The notes under the pieces are model-generated. The model was not told the DNA's origin. It ran no database searches and saw only the letters and a program-made list of their open reading frames with translations. Made by a program: the position numbers and the translations under genes. From contig JAPFFF010000002.1 in the NCBI GenBank assembly GCA_039105265.1, positions 1,860,001-1,924,000 of the forward strand: DNA of 64,000 nucleotides. The letters run 5' to 3'. Source of the stretch: Tritrichomonas musculus (lineage: Eukaryota; Parabasalia; Tritrichomonadida; Tritrichomonadidae). This document shows, piece by piece, positions 41,670-51,434 of this stretch (position 1 is its first letter; every line of letters begins with the position of its first letter).

Positions 41670-43133
41670 ATGTCAGATATAATAATTATTCAAGGTCAAA
41701 TTCGTTTTAATCCACCTATAACAAATCAAAAAGTTGCAGATTTGAAAAGAGAACACAATTTTAAATATATAGATATCACAAATAATTATGTGACATGTTT
41801 AGTGCCCTATAATTGGATACCAGCAAAGGGGTTTAGGGATGAATTAGAAATATTTGCGAATAATATGAAGGGCAAATTATTTAGAGAACGTTTTAGTGGT
41901 GAAATTTTGGCCTATAAAGGATCGCCTAATGCTAAATCTGCTTGGCGTTATTTCATTAAATATGGGAAGGTGCAAAGTGACAATAATGCTGCCTTTAAGT
42001 TTATAAAATATTATAAGCCAAAACCAAAAAGACATGCAAAATGGGTGAAGCCAGAGCATGATGATGCATTACCGCCACCTCAAGAAGAGCCATCACAAAA
42101 CAAAACAATCTTTCAGAAAAAGTCATCGTCTTCGGCCAAACCTATACTTAAAAAGTTGGCATCTTCATCGTCTTCTTCTCAAACATCTACATTATCATCA
42201 AGCGGTACATCAAGAGCGCCATCTCCTCCCCCACCCCCACAAACATCCCCTCAATCATCAAAACAAACATCAAGGCACACATCAAGACCACCAACACCTC
42301 CAATGGATCTAGACCAATTTATTGATTATAATGCAATCACTGATAATAATTCGCAATTAGAATCAAAAGAAGTATATCCATATCTAAAACTATTAGTAGA
42401 AAAAGGAAAAAAGGTGAAAAGAATAGGACATGTAGCCTTATTGCCTCCTGATTGGTTTTATTATCTATATGAGAATCCGAAACAAGAAGCAGTGGACTCT
42501 CTCTTTGAGTATCTTAGTAAAGCTCCACAGTTTAATAAGAAACCAATTGATTATTATGATTGCATTGTAATTCCTGCTGAACTAGAGGAACATTGGATAT
42601 TAATAGTAATCGATAATGGCAATAAAGATATCGGTGTATATGATTCAAACATGAAAGCATACCCAGATATCGGTAAAATAATGAATAAATTCTTGAAATC
42701 ACAAGGCATTAATCAGAAATATCCAATGAGATATAATCGTGTTCCTAAACAAAATAATGATATTGATTGTGCTATATTAATGATGCAAAATGCAAGGATA
42801 TTATTGCATGATGGTAAATGGCCTTATCCAATAGATGACGTACCTAATATTAGACAAAGAATTGCACGTGAATTAAAGAGCAAAACATTAGAAACAGCTG
42901 CCCTCCCACCTACACCACCCAGTTTTCAAAAACATTCTAACAACACAGAAAAACCGACTCTCCCCAAAAAAAAAATGAGTCAAGCTGAGAAGGAAAGAAT
43001 CGAACAAGAGACTTATAATTATTTTATTAAAAAAGGTGCATATCATTTAGCTAAATCATATAAATACCCTTATTGGAATGTTCATGAAGATGTAGAATCT
43101 GGTGTACCAAAAGATAAATCAAAAAGAATGTAA
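41670..43133 (+). CDS. Ulp1/adenovirus-type cysteine protease with N-terminal extension
   Basis: A maturation protease of 487 residues that would process capsid proteins. The catalytic triad is visible as H308 (EEHWILIVID), D325 (VYDSN) and C367 (NDIDCAILMM), with the oxyanion-hole glutamine Q361. The H-D spacing of 17 and Q-C spacing of 6 are those of Ulp1 (C48). Residues 1-125 form a separate domain (IQGQIRFNPPITNQ, WRYFIKYGK), joined by a Ser/Pro-rich linker at about 130-215. The N-terminal domain looks like a Rep-type or binding fold but I cannot assign it. The C-terminal tail is basic. Confidence 0.88.
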   Translation: MSDIIIIQGQIRFNPPITNQKVADLKREHNFKYIDITNNYVTCLVPYNWIPAKGFRDELEIFANNMKGKLFRERFSGEILAYKGSPNAKSAWRYFIKYGKVQSDNNAAFKFIKYYKPKPKRHAKWVKPEHDDALPPPQEEPSQNKTIFQKKSSSSAKPILKKLASSSSSSQTSTLSSSGTSRAPSPPPPPQTSPQSSKQTSRHTSRPPTPPMDLDQFIDYNAITDNNSQLESKEVYPYLKLLVEKGKKVKRIGHVALLPPDWFYYLYENPKQEAVDSLFEYLSKAPQFNKKPIDYYDCIVIPAELEEHWILIVIDNGNKDIGVYDSNMKAYPDIGKIMNKFLKSQGINQKYPMRYNRVPKQNNDIDCAILMMQNARILLHDGKWPYPIDDVPNIRQRIARELKSKTLETAALPPTPPSFQKHSNNTEKPTLPKKKMSQAEKERIEQETYNYFIKKGAYHLAKSYKYPYWNVHEDVESGVPKDKSKRM

Positions 43134-43158
43134 AATAAAAATTTTTCAATAAATAAAA

Positions 43159-43527
43159 ATGCCAGAATTAATTTTGCCAATTGAATGTTCACTTTATTTT
43201 AATAAAACATTGAAAAAGACAGAAATATCTGAATTATCAGAAATTTGTAAATCAAAGTTTAAATTATCAAACAAAAAAATAATCTTTACTGATTGGGCAA
43301 AGAAATTTGATTGGGATGATTATGAGGACGTTAAAGAAATATTGAATTTAGTGGCCAAATATTGTTCAGTACATAAAATCACACTTTTTGGATCGATAAT
43401 TGGTTATATAGGTGAAAGGAATGAAAATATGGTCAAATCAAAAGCCTATCAGATTCAATTGAAAAAGGGAGATATAATTCCAAAGGAAATAATCCTTCAT
43501 GCTAGTAAATCAAGAAAGAATAAGTAA
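43159..43527 (+). CDS. unknown 122-aa virion-module protein
   Basis: Not recognised. The product is lysine-rich and probably mixed helix-strand (segments EISELSEICKSKFKL and FDWDDYEDVKEILNLVAKY). It lies in the compact capsid module between protease and minor capsid genes, 25 and 20 bases from its neighbours, and follows a T-rich leader with TTTTTCAATAAATAAAA. A weak relative may survive on the reverse strand near 17,270-17,360. Confidence 0.6.
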   Translation: MPELILPIECSLYFNKTLKKTEISELSEICKSKFKLSNKKIIFTDWAKKFDWDDYEDVKEILNLVAKYCSVHKITLFGSIIGYIGERNENMVKSKAYQIQLKKGDIIPKEIILHASKSRKNK

Positions 43528-43547
43528 GATATTTATTTTTAGTCAAA

Positions 43548-44513
43548 ATGGAGTTACCGCCAAGAGTTAAAACACAACACCCTAATCGTGAAAATATTGT
43601 ACATGATGCTAACGTTCCTGTCCCAATTGAGACTGCTTTTTTCTTAGAGGACTCACAAAGAGATCCAAGCAAATTTAATCGTTTTTATTTCAATTTTCCT
43701 GGTGATTGGTCAACGTCAAACAAAGGCGAAACAATTGTGGGTGTAAGGTCAATGTGGCTCGTTTCAAAAAGACGAAAACTTGAATTCACCATCTCAATTG
43801 CTAAATATTTAAAGGTTTCATTTGATAAAATACCTGGATTCAGTATACACGATAGAATTAAATCTATGACTTCATCTCTTTATCAGGATGATTTAAAAAT
43901 CAAAGAAATAAAAGTAATTGACTGGCTCTCAACAGAAAGAGATTTCAGAGGATTTTTTGAAGCAGTCCACAATGCTTTGAAATCATATATCTCAATATGG
44001 TGGAATAGCATCACTAACGCATTTGAACAATCTGATATTGATGTTTTGAATAGAGACATACAAACTGATGGTTATTATGACGAAAAAGGTTTTCATGAAA
44101 AAATATATTCTGAACGAAACAATAATTCTTTAGATAAATACGGTTGTGCTTTCAAAATAACTGAAATGAATAAAGATTTTGAGGAAGTATTCAATATTGG
44201 TGACGGACCTACTCAAAATAGAAAAGGAAAATATAATTTGTATGAAAATGAATTAATTTTTGATAATATTTGGGATCGTCATTCATGTAAAGTTTATTCT
44301 TCACTTGGCGAACAATCATTACATAATTATATCGGTAATTCACAAATTTATTATAATCCTATCAAATATTTTAAATTGAATTCTTCTGATCAACGGTTTT
44401 GGATTGAATTATATTCTGCCAGACAATACAATGCCCCCGTTAAATTACCCAATGGAGAAACTTTTGTCATGGAAATGCAGTTCTTGCCTTATAATAATAT
44501 GTTATACGTTTAA
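43548..44513 (+). CDS. probable minor (penton-like) capsid protein
   Basis: A 321-residue protein rich in predicted strands (FNRFYFNFPGDW, ETIVGVRSMWLVSKRRKLEFTISI). It lies between the 122-residue gene and integrase in the virion module, where Polintons usually carry a penton-type single-jelly-roll protein. The family call is from position, size and beta-rich sequence, not from a recognised motif. The leader is TTTTTAGTCAAAATG. Confidence 0.45.
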   Translation: MELPPRVKTQHPNRENIVHDANVPVPIETAFFLEDSQRDPSKFNRFYFNFPGDWSTSNKGETIVGVRSMWLVSKRRKLEFTISIAKYLKVSFDKIPGFSIHDRIKSMTSSLYQDDLKIKEIKVIDWLSTERDFRGFFEAVHNALKSYISIWWNSITNAFEQSDIDVLNRDIQTDGYYDEKGFHEKIYSERNNNSLDKYGCAFKITEMNKDFEEVFNIGDGPTQNRKGKYNLYENELIFDNIWDRHSCKVYSSLGEQSLHNYIGNSQIYYNPIKYFKLNSSDQRFWIELYSARQYNAPVKLPNGETFVMEMQFLPYNNMLYV

Positions 44514-44524
44514 TTTATAAAAAA

Positions 44525-45667
44525 ATGACATCACTTGCAGAATTATACAAGGAATATCCATACCGTGGTCCAGCTTTTGAAAAACATGCACTTGAAAAAG
44601 GTTATTCGAAAAAAGAGATAAGGAAATTTCAATCAGAATCCGTTGTTCATGATCAAAAAGTGCCAACTCCTAAATATATACCTATCGTATCGTCTCATTC
44701 CGGAGGTTTTCAGATGGATACGTTTATAAACGATAAAGGAGCTAACGGTTTGAATTATTTGATGCTTATCAATATAAATACCCGTAAAGCTTATGCATAT
44801 CCGATGAGAGGGAAAGGGGCGTTACAGGTCAAATCAGCATTGAATAAATTCATCAAGGAAGAACCAAATTGCCATTCAATCGCTTCAGATCAAGATGCGG
44901 CTTATTTATCAGACGAAGTGACATCTTGGATGAAAAGTCATTAAATTATATATACGACTACAACGGATGATAATCACAATAATTTAGGAATAATAAACCG
45001 TTTTATGAGAACGATAAGAGATTTAGCGGTTAACAAAAATTTGTTAGATGCCGATATATGGAAAGATATATCAAAAGAAGGTGAATTAACACACAAGCCT
45101 ACAAGAAATATTTCACCAAAAGAAATGCAGTCATTAATGTCAGCATATAATGAATCATATCATACTAAAATAAAAACAGCCCCCAATAAAATGACAGCCA
45201 AAGACGAACAGAAATATATTTTGAAAAATAAAACGCAAACAAACCCTTATGATTTCAAAGAAGGTGATAAAGTACGTATCGTAGAAGAAAAAACGATTAA
45301 AAATAAAAAACGAAGAATGGTTAGCAATCTAGCATATACAGTTGATTCAAAATCTGGTAATTTATTCAAAATTGCTGCTAACGATAGATCTGTGAACGAT
45401 TATCCTGGATACAAAATAGTTAAGGCGAAAGGATTTGTTCCTATGGTCAAAACATTGAAAGACGGCAAAAGAGGGAATATAGAGGAGATTTTAGGGTATA
45501 ATAATGCAAATGACCAATACAAGGTCAAATGGGATGATGGAAGTCAAGGGTATACATATGCCAAAAGTATGAGAGAAGGAAATCCAACAATATTATCACG
45601 GTTAGAACGAATGTATTGGGTGAAAACAGGTGAAAACATACCAGTTAAAATCAGAAAATACATTTAA
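44525..45667 (+). pseudogene. retrovirus-type (DDE) integrase of the Polinton
   Basis: The gene encodes the enzyme that joins the element ends to host DNA. The N-terminal part holds a core with GGFQMDTF and later ASDQDAAYLS, which carry the first two acidic positions of the DDE triad, and RKAYAYPMRGKG between them. The second part has FMRTIRDL, a basic linker, and a C-terminal ANDQYKVKWDDGSQGYTYA segment that resembles a chromodomain. The gene is a virus-like fossil with about one break. It starts 11 bases after the minor capsid gene. Confidence 0.85.
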
Positions 45668-45681
45668 TTATTCTTAATCAA

Positions 45682-46539
45682 ATGAAAGGAAATATTATTC
45701 AAAAAGTTGAAGAATTAATCAATGAGACACTCAGAAAAAGTATGAGAGAAATTGAGGGTGCTTTGATCAAACCATTATCAGAAAATTATCCGTTTTCATC
45801 AAATGGGATATACTTTTTGATTGGACGTCCTGGTGCTGGCAAAAGTTATTGGATTTGGCGCCATATTATGATTACTGAAAGATTATTTAAACATCCATAT
45901 TATCATAAAATTTATTTCTGCTCAACGTCTGGTAAAATGGATAAAACCGCCGAAGTTTTGAATAAAAAGATTCTAACAAAAATAATTTATGTCTCAGAAA
46001 AACAATTGATGAGCGTTCTTCAGAAACATTTGAAAAGGAAAATAAAATATTATGCACTTGTCAAACATATCCTCTCAAAAATGAAAGAAACGTCTGATGA
46101 GATGAGGCGTTTAATTGAAAAGCATCATTTAACTGACCTTCAAGATAAAATCATTTATATTGCCAGTAAGCTTTGTAAATATGGAACCGCCTCTTATCCA
46201 TTCAATACTCTTATTATTCTTGATGATTGTGCTGGTTCAGATTTATTGAAAAACGGTAATTCAGAATTTATTAAATTATTGACAAAGACAAGACATTATA
46301 ACATAACATGCATAATGGCATTTCAAACGATAAGATTTGTGCACATAAATGCTAAACGTATGGCAACCGATATTATCTGTTATAGCGGTTATTCAGAAGA
46401 AGATTTCACCTCTTTATTGCAGCAAACAAATAACAACTTAAATACAAAGGCAACTGTGCAAGAATACTTGCAACATAGAGAACCGCATGACAAATTTATC
46501 ATGAACATAACTGCAAACAAATACTATTTTGAATCTTAA
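45682..46539 (+). CDS. genome-packaging ATPase (A32/FtsK-HerA-like) of D
   Basis: A 285-residue P-loop ATPase for filling capsids with DNA. The Walker A is GRPGAGKS at residues 48-55, the Walker B LIILDD with D181-D182, and a further strand is NITCIMAFQT. The layout is that of Polinton and adenovirus-like packaging enzymes. It follows the integrase after 14 bases with the leader TTATTCTTAATCAAATG, and shares its order of motifs with the ATPase of piece X. Confidence 0.92.
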   Translation: MKGNIIQKVEELINETLRKSMREIEGALIKPLSENYPFSSNGIYFLIGRPGAGKSYWIWRHIMITERLFKHPYYHKIYFCSTSGKMDKTAEVLNKKILTKIIYVSEKQLMSVLQKHLKRKIKYYALVKHILSKMKETSDEMRRLIEKHHLTDLQDKIIYIASKLCKYGTASYPFNTLIILDDCAGSDLLKNGNSEFIKLLTKTRHYNITCIMAFQTIRFVHINAKRMATDIICYSGYSEEDFTSLLQQTNNNLNTKATVQEYLQHREPHDKFIMNITANKYYFES

Positions 46540-46558
46540 ACGTTTTATTGAATTTTAA

Positions 46559-46957
46559 ATGGGATTATTTAGAAAATGGGAGAGAAGAAGTATTGGCCTT
46601 GGAGGTCAATTATTAATGGGAGCAGCAAATTCAGCAACAGGAGGATTAGCAGGTAAATTAGCGGATAATGCAACAGGAATAATGAAAAATCAATCAGGAT
46701 TAATAGGCAAAACAATGGGTAGTTTAGGCAAAGCATTTTTAAGCGATAATATGAGAAACAAAATCTCAAATGTAGCGGATGCAGCAATAAAATACATTCC
46801 AAAAGGCAACGTAAGAGAAGCATTAACAAAAATCAATAATCATGCACAAGGAAGAGATGAAAACTATAAAATGCCAAAACCCGCTAAAACCGAATCGAGT
46901 AGTTCAAATAATTCACCAGCACCTATAAATCATGTACATTCATCAAATTATGAATAA
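46559..46957 (+). CDS. Gly/Ala/Ser-rich small virion protein
   Basis: The 132-residue product is rich in Gly, Ala, Ser and Asn, with amphipathic stretches (GGQLLMGAANSATGGLAGKL, GKTMGSLGKAFL) and a basic start. Small proteins of this type occupy this place in many adenovirus-like and Polinton-like genomes and may bind membrane or DNA inside the particle, comparable with adenovirus proteins VI or X. That comparison is inference. It is 19 bases after the ATPase gene. Confidence 0.6.
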   Translation: MGLFRKWERRSIGLGGQLLMGAANSATGGLAGKLADNATGIMKNQSGLIGKTMGSLGKAFLSDNMRNKISNVADAAIKYIPKGNVREALTKINNHAQGRDENYKMPKPAKTESSSSNNSPAPINHVHSSNYE

Positions 46958-46986
46958 TAAGAAAAGTCAATTTTATTGAGTTTTAA

Positions 46987-47463
46987 ATGTCAAAACACTT
47001 AACAGGCTCAAAACGTTTAGCGGTTATTCAAAGGTGGATAAATGGCCATGACGATCCAGATTGGGAGGTTTTGCCAACTCGAAAACAAGGAAAGTATATT
47101 GTTAAAAAGCGAGAAACACCAATAGAAGAAGAAAAAGAAGAGAAAACTCCAGAAAATGAAGAGAACGAAGTTTTTGAAGAGGAAGAAGAAAAACCCAAAA
47201 TGCAAAAACAAAAGTCGAAAAAACTCACAAAAAGTCAAGAAATCGATCCAACGATAAACCTTGAAATCTTAAATCAACTCAAATTACTGGGTGATGAAAT
47301 CAAACGCAAAAGAGAAAAGAAAGAACAAAAACGATTAATTGAAGAAGTAATCTCAAAGAAAACTCCAGCACCTCCTCCTCCTCCTCCAATACAAGAAGAA
47401 GAATATTATGAACCACCAATTCCAAGACAAAGACGAAACAGAATCTTTGATGATATATATTAA
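46987..47463 (+). CDS. highly charged 158-aa virion-module protein
   Basis: Function unknown. A basic N terminus (HLTGSKRLAVIQRWING) is followed by a long Glu/Lys-rich middle, a proline run near the end, and a C-terminal RRQRRNRIFDDIY. It lies just before the capsid gene, 17 bases away, so a scaffold or core role is possible. The charged middle explains long antisense frames here, which I do not count as genes. Confidence 0.6.
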   Translation: MSKHLTGSKRLAVIQRWINGHDDPDWEVLPTRKQGKYIVKKRETPIEEEKEEKTPENEENEVFEEEEEKPKMQKQKSKKLTKSQEIDPTINLEILNQLKLLGDEIKRKREKKEQKRLIEEVISKKTPAPPPPPPIQEEEYYEPPIPRQRRNRIFDDIY

Positions 47464-47480
47464 CTTTTTTTATTCAAGAA

Positions 47481-49156
47481 ATGATTAATCATGAGGTTTA
47501 TATGAAAACATCAGCTGAAGTTTGTTCGCAAATTGCGTCATATTTCGATGTTGTAGATAGCTGTATTGCCACTTCTGATACAAACAAACAGTATTCAATT
47601 AATCCACAAACATCTTATTCGCCTTCACCTCCAATAAAACAAGGGTCATATACAAGTGTTATTATTTCTCCAAATACACACAATACAGCTGACATCTATA
47701 ATGGTTTTATTCGTGCTGATCTAAAAGTGACAATGAATATAAATGAAAAGATACCCGATTTGAGTGATATTGGCGGTTATCCATTCAATAAAATCTGGTT
47801 TAGATTCAAAGATGCAAGAGATGCTATTGAAAAATATGAAATAGTAGCTAATGAATAACGATATATACACAAAATTTTGGTTGTGAAGAATCGTTCTTAA
47901 CTGCATGTTGTGCAAATGAAACAACAAAGAGAGCAGATGTATACTCAAAGGCAAGACATAAAGATATATGGAATAATAATTTTGCCACTCGTTGCGGAAT
48001 AGTAATTAATTGGCCAAAAGATGATTTAACAGCAACATTTACGATTCATTTAAAAATTGATTTGCGTAGATTCTTGCCATTATCAAATATAAAATATTTA
48101 CCATCTTTTGCAGGAAAACTCGAATTAAGATTATATTTCTCATGTGCTGGTATGCTTTGTTGTCCATGTGGACCATCAAGATCTTTACTTGCTCAACCAT
48201 CTCTTGCAACTAAATATACTTTTTCTGCGATCACTAATGAATTCACACCTGTTGGCGATGATGTTAAAATATGGATTTCAAGTACATCAGCTAATTCATC
48301 AGGCCAAGCATCAGAAAAGACAGATGGAGCTGAAATATTAGCATCAGAAACACCATATACTATTTATTCGGGTTTACGAAAATTCCAAGTCTATGAGTAT
48401 GAAATCACTGAATGCTCATCAATTATTCCATGTTTTGGTATAAACAATGAGATTTATCAACAATTGGTTCAGCGTTATTCAAATCCACAACATCCACTCA
48501 CATTTCCAACTCAAACATTGTCATTTTACACCTGCACACAAGCATTAAAACAAATCCAAGACAAAACAACAGTCACCGTCACTCCAAGATTTGTTGATTC
48601 TATCTTTTGTTTATTCCCTCTTCATCAACGTCATCATACATATTTCAAAAATCCACTTTTTAAACATTTCCAATTGAATTGTGGCGGTTATGGCAATATT
48701 CCAGCCAAATCTTTCGGAACAGATGGTGAATATCCAGAATTCATTGAATATAGTCAAAATGCAATGAATATGAATGGTGAACAAACCGGTTTCAATAAAG
48801 AGGTTATCGCTTCATTATGTAATGTAAGTAAACTTTTAGCCAATATCACAGGTTTATATCCAAACGATAGGACTTCATTCTTTATCGGTTTTGCGACAGA
48901 AACAGATGGGACATATCAACAGGGCCTTACAAGTTTATCACCAATTAACTTCGAAATAATCGTCATACAGGAACATGCACAAATAAAAGATCCAAATGAT
49001 AAATCAGAGAATTATAAAAAGCATTTTTCTCAAATAGTCGATACGCCACCAATATTAGGTTTATTAGTTGATGCTTCTATTTCGATTTTAGTGCAGCCCA
49101 ATGGTATGCCCCCACTGGTTCGAATTGGGAATTATGACATTACAACTCCTGAATAA
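47481..49156 (+). pseudogene. double-jelly-roll major capsid protein (D)
   Basis: The gene encodes the main shell protein. Recognisable parts are an N-terminal strand region (SAEVCSQIASYFDVVDS), KIWFRFKDARD, LPSFAGKLELRLYFSC, PRFVDSIFCLF, NCGGYGNIPAK, NAMNMNGEQTGFNK and the ending ILVQPNGMPPLVR. The span of about 560 codons suits this family. The second half is nearly collinear with the partial copy at the left edge of the window. It is a virus-like fossil with about one break. The leader is TTTTTTTATTCAAGAAATG. Confidence 0.85.
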
Positions 49157-49178
49157 AATAGAATTTTTCTTTACTTAA

Positions 49179-49610
49179 ATGGCTAATGATTATAAATCCC
49201 CAAATGCAGAGATTGTAGGAAGAGAAGGAGTAATGTATAATGAAAATACAGAAAAAGTGCGATTTATCAAAGGCAAACATTATGGTATCTTTTCGAACGA
49301 TAACACTTATGCTGTCACTTTTAATCCCAAGGTCAATTTGCCACCAACGATAGTTCGAGAAAATAAACCTGTACGTCCTCCACCAACTAATCAGCACACA
49401 ACAAAAGGACTTCATGAACCACCAGTAAGCTTAACTGACGGAAAACATTATATTCACCATGGATATGTGAAAAAACCGCCACTTTTGCCTCCTTACCTGA
49501 AAAAGCCAGAAGATTTAGCTCGAATACAAGGATTAGCAGATGAAAATAATAAAGGATCAATAATATATGGACCTAAACACTCAGTTATAATTAAAAATAA
49601 TATCTATTAA
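49179..49610 (+). CDS. conserved Polinton protein, 142-family (143 aa, D)
   Basis: A close relative of the product at 1248-1676, with YGIFSNDNTYAV, ENKPVRPPPTNQH, LHEPPVSLTDG, PYLKKPEDLARIQG and IIYGPKHSV. It starts 22 bases after the capsid gene with leader TTTTTCTTTACTTAAATG. The steady link with the capsid gene suggests a virion component. I do not know a named family. Confidence 0.7.
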   Translation: MANDYKSPNAEIVGREGVMYNENTEKVRFIKGKHYGIFSNDNTYAVTFNPKVNLPPTIVRENKPVRPPPTNQHTTKGLHEPPVSLTDGKHYIHHGYVKKPPLLPPYLKKPEDLARIQGLADENNKGSIIYGPKHSVIIKNNIY

Positions 49611-49635
49611 ATTAAATTAATTTTTATTAATTAAA

Positions 49636-50070
49636 TTATTTTTCTTCTTCTTTTTCTTTTTCTTCTTTCTTTTTTTCATCCTCTTCTTTTTCATCATCAG
49701 AAGGAAAATTAAAAGGACTATCGTCAGAATCAGTACTGATCATTTTAATATATTTTTCTTCTTTCTTCTTCTTCTCTTCTTTCTTTTCTTCCTCCTCTTC
49801 TTCTTCTTCCTCCTCTTCTTCTTCTTTCTTTTCTTTATATCTTTTTTCTGCTTCATTCATTTGAATCCATACATTTATTAGTCTTTTTGTAGCTATTTCT
49901 TGGTTTCTCAGTTTGCAGTATCGAACCATCATGAGTGGAATTATCTGTTCTATTTTATAAATCGGGATCTCTTCTGTTTCTTGTTCTAATAAAGCCCGGA
50001 TGTCTTTTATGAGGGGCATGAGCTCTTTTTGGATCTGAGTTAATTCATGAGCATGTTTTTGGATGGACAT
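49636..50070 (-). CDS. Glu/Lys-rich helical protein, 144 aa
   Basis: Function unknown. The N-terminal 75 residues look like a regular helical domain (IQKHAHELTQIQKELMPLI, YKIEQIIPLMMVRYCKLR). The rest is a run of Glu and Lys with an acidic Ser-rich patch. It is the first of several reverse-strand genes in the middle of D. The sequence before its start is TCACACTTATATA then ATG, a TCA-type initiator-like leader of 13 bases, like those of the helicase and polymerase genes and unlike those of the capsid module. Confidence 0.6.
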   Translation of the reverse strand: MSIQKHAHELTQIQKELMPLIKDIRALLEQETEEIPIYKIEQIIPLMMVRYCKLRNQEIATKRLINVWIQMNEAEKRYKEKKEEEEEEEEEEEEEKKEEKKKKEEKYIKMISTDSDDSPFNFPSDDEKEEDEKKKEEKEKEEEK

Positions 50071-50190
50071 TATATAAGTGTGATTTGATTATTCTTTCTA
50101 AAGTTTTCTTCTTAAATAAATGGCCGGCTACTTATGATAATTCAGAAGTTAATTGGTCCCTTAAAATTTTCAGGTTTATCTCCAAGGCAA

Positions 50191-50712
50191 ATGATCAAGA
50201 AGAGAACAAACGCAACTGGTGTTAACGCAAATATAGCATTGGAGCCAACAGCAGCATCGTCATCGACTTCAAATATAAATAATAATATTATTATAAATAA
50301 ACGAGAAGATGGGAAGGAGGAGATAGTGATAACAAGAGACGTGAATGCTCAAATAGAACCGGAAATCAATGAAACAGACGCAAAAAGTGTGATTTTAGAA
50401 ACATATGCTCAAATACTTTTAAATCAGGATAAAGCGCTTTTAAGCAATTTAATCTTTAAGCATTCTATTATTGTCCCTAAAGAGTGCTTAGAAGAAATCA
50501 TAAAAGCAATTCTCAAAGTCACAGAAGTCGAAGTACATATTGATGAAGATATTGGTTGTTGTGCCGGAAAAGCAAACCCAATTCGAAGAATAGAAGCCAT
50601 TAAAATACTCAAAGAGAACGGCGAAATCGTCACTGATTTCAAACAAGTTTATAATAAAGAATATAATGAATTATTAAATAATTATCATTTATGTCTTAAG
50701 TTTTGCGTTTAG
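50191..50712 (+). CDS. conserved Polinton protein, 174-family (173 aa, D)
   Basis: A relative of the products at 1701-2225 and 8005-8355: MIKKRTNATGVNANIALEP, INNNIIINKREDGKEEIVI, VEVHIDEDIGCCAGKANPI, RRIEAIKI and FKQVYNKEYNELLN. The start at MIKKR (50191) is preferred to an in-frame ATG at 50134 because the copy in piece A begins at the same place and both are preceded by an A/G-rich CAAGGCAA- or GAAATGAA-type leader. Function unknown. Confidence 0.7.
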   Translation: MIKKRTNATGVNANIALEPTAASSSTSNINNNIIINKREDGKEEIVITRDVNAQIEPEINETDAKSVILETYAQILLNQDKALLSNLIFKHSIIVPKECLEEIIKAILKVTEVEVHIDEDIGCCAGKANPIRRIEAIKILKENGEIVTDFKQVYNKEYNELLNNYHLCLKFCV

Positions 50713-51357
50713 TTAGTTAAAAACCCAGTAAATAGCTCCTCCACCAGTTATATTAAATATTTGGCAATTGCAAACTAGAAGAATACAATTCTGAGAAAAA
50801 ATAATTCCTCCAGGTTCGTAAGATTTAATATTCGAGAATTTGCAATGTTTCAATATAATGGCTTCAGATTGATTTTTTTTTACAATTCTTGGGACAGGGC
50901 AAAAAGGGTCAGGTGATATGGTTGGAGTTAATGAGGGAGTTTGTTTTGGAGGATCATACAGATAAAAAAGTCCATGAAGAGCAGAAGCACGTCTGCTTTG
51001 GATCATGAGAGTATCAGTAGTGATCGGCATTGATTGTGAATCAAAGAAAACTTGCCATTTCTGACGAACATCTGATTTACAATTAATGTTTAATTGACTT
51101 AATTGTCCAAAATAAATGTCAATTGTATCAAAATTAGAGTCTTTCATTCCAATTATCCAAAATCGAGAACATGTAATTTGTTGTTCAAGAATTCCTCCTT
51201 GATAAAGAACGAAGAGATGATCCTTCAAGTCAGAAGTATCCATCGCCCAGTCTCCATAAACTTGAGTAAAATTCCAAGCAGGTATCCAATTAGCCTCTTC
51301 CGGGATTCCATCAGGTCTTTCAAATGATTCAATGAGTATCAATAAGATAGCGAACAT
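50713..51357 (-). CDS. secreted beta-helix-like protein, possible host capture
   Basis: The 214-residue product starts with a likely signal peptide (MFAILLILIESF) and has a Cys-containing ectodomain-like sequence. A Thr/Pro linker near SLTPTISPDP is followed by AIILKHCKFSNIKS and GGIIFSQNCILLVCNCQIFN, ending in GGGAIYW. The last part has the short-strand, NI- and GGAI-type rhythm of right-handed beta-helix surface proteins that trichomonads have in large numbers. Its end meets the end of the convergent gene. The leader TCATTTTTTTCA then ATG is initiator-like. Capture from the host is inference. Confidence 0.5.
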   Translation of the reverse strand: MFAILLILIESFERPDGIPEEANWIPAWNFTQVYGDWAMDTSDLKDHLFVLYQGGILEQQITCSRFWIIGMKDSNFDTIDIYFGQLSQLNINCKSDVRQKWQVFFDSQSMPITTDTLMIQSRRASALHGLFYLYDPPKQTPSLTPTISPDPFCPVPRIVKKNQSEAIILKHCKFSNIKSYEPGGIIFSQNCILLVCNCQIFNITGGGAIYWVFN

Positions 51358-51434
51358 TGAAAAAAATGAAAACGGTTATGTCAGATCACATAACATTCTC
51401 AAAAAAAAGATTAATTTAATAAAAGTTAATTCTT

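Noticed and set aside
47017-47238. Phe-rich and Ser-rich reverse-strand frames
   Set aside because: They mirror the Glu/Lys-rich part of the forward 158-residue gene.
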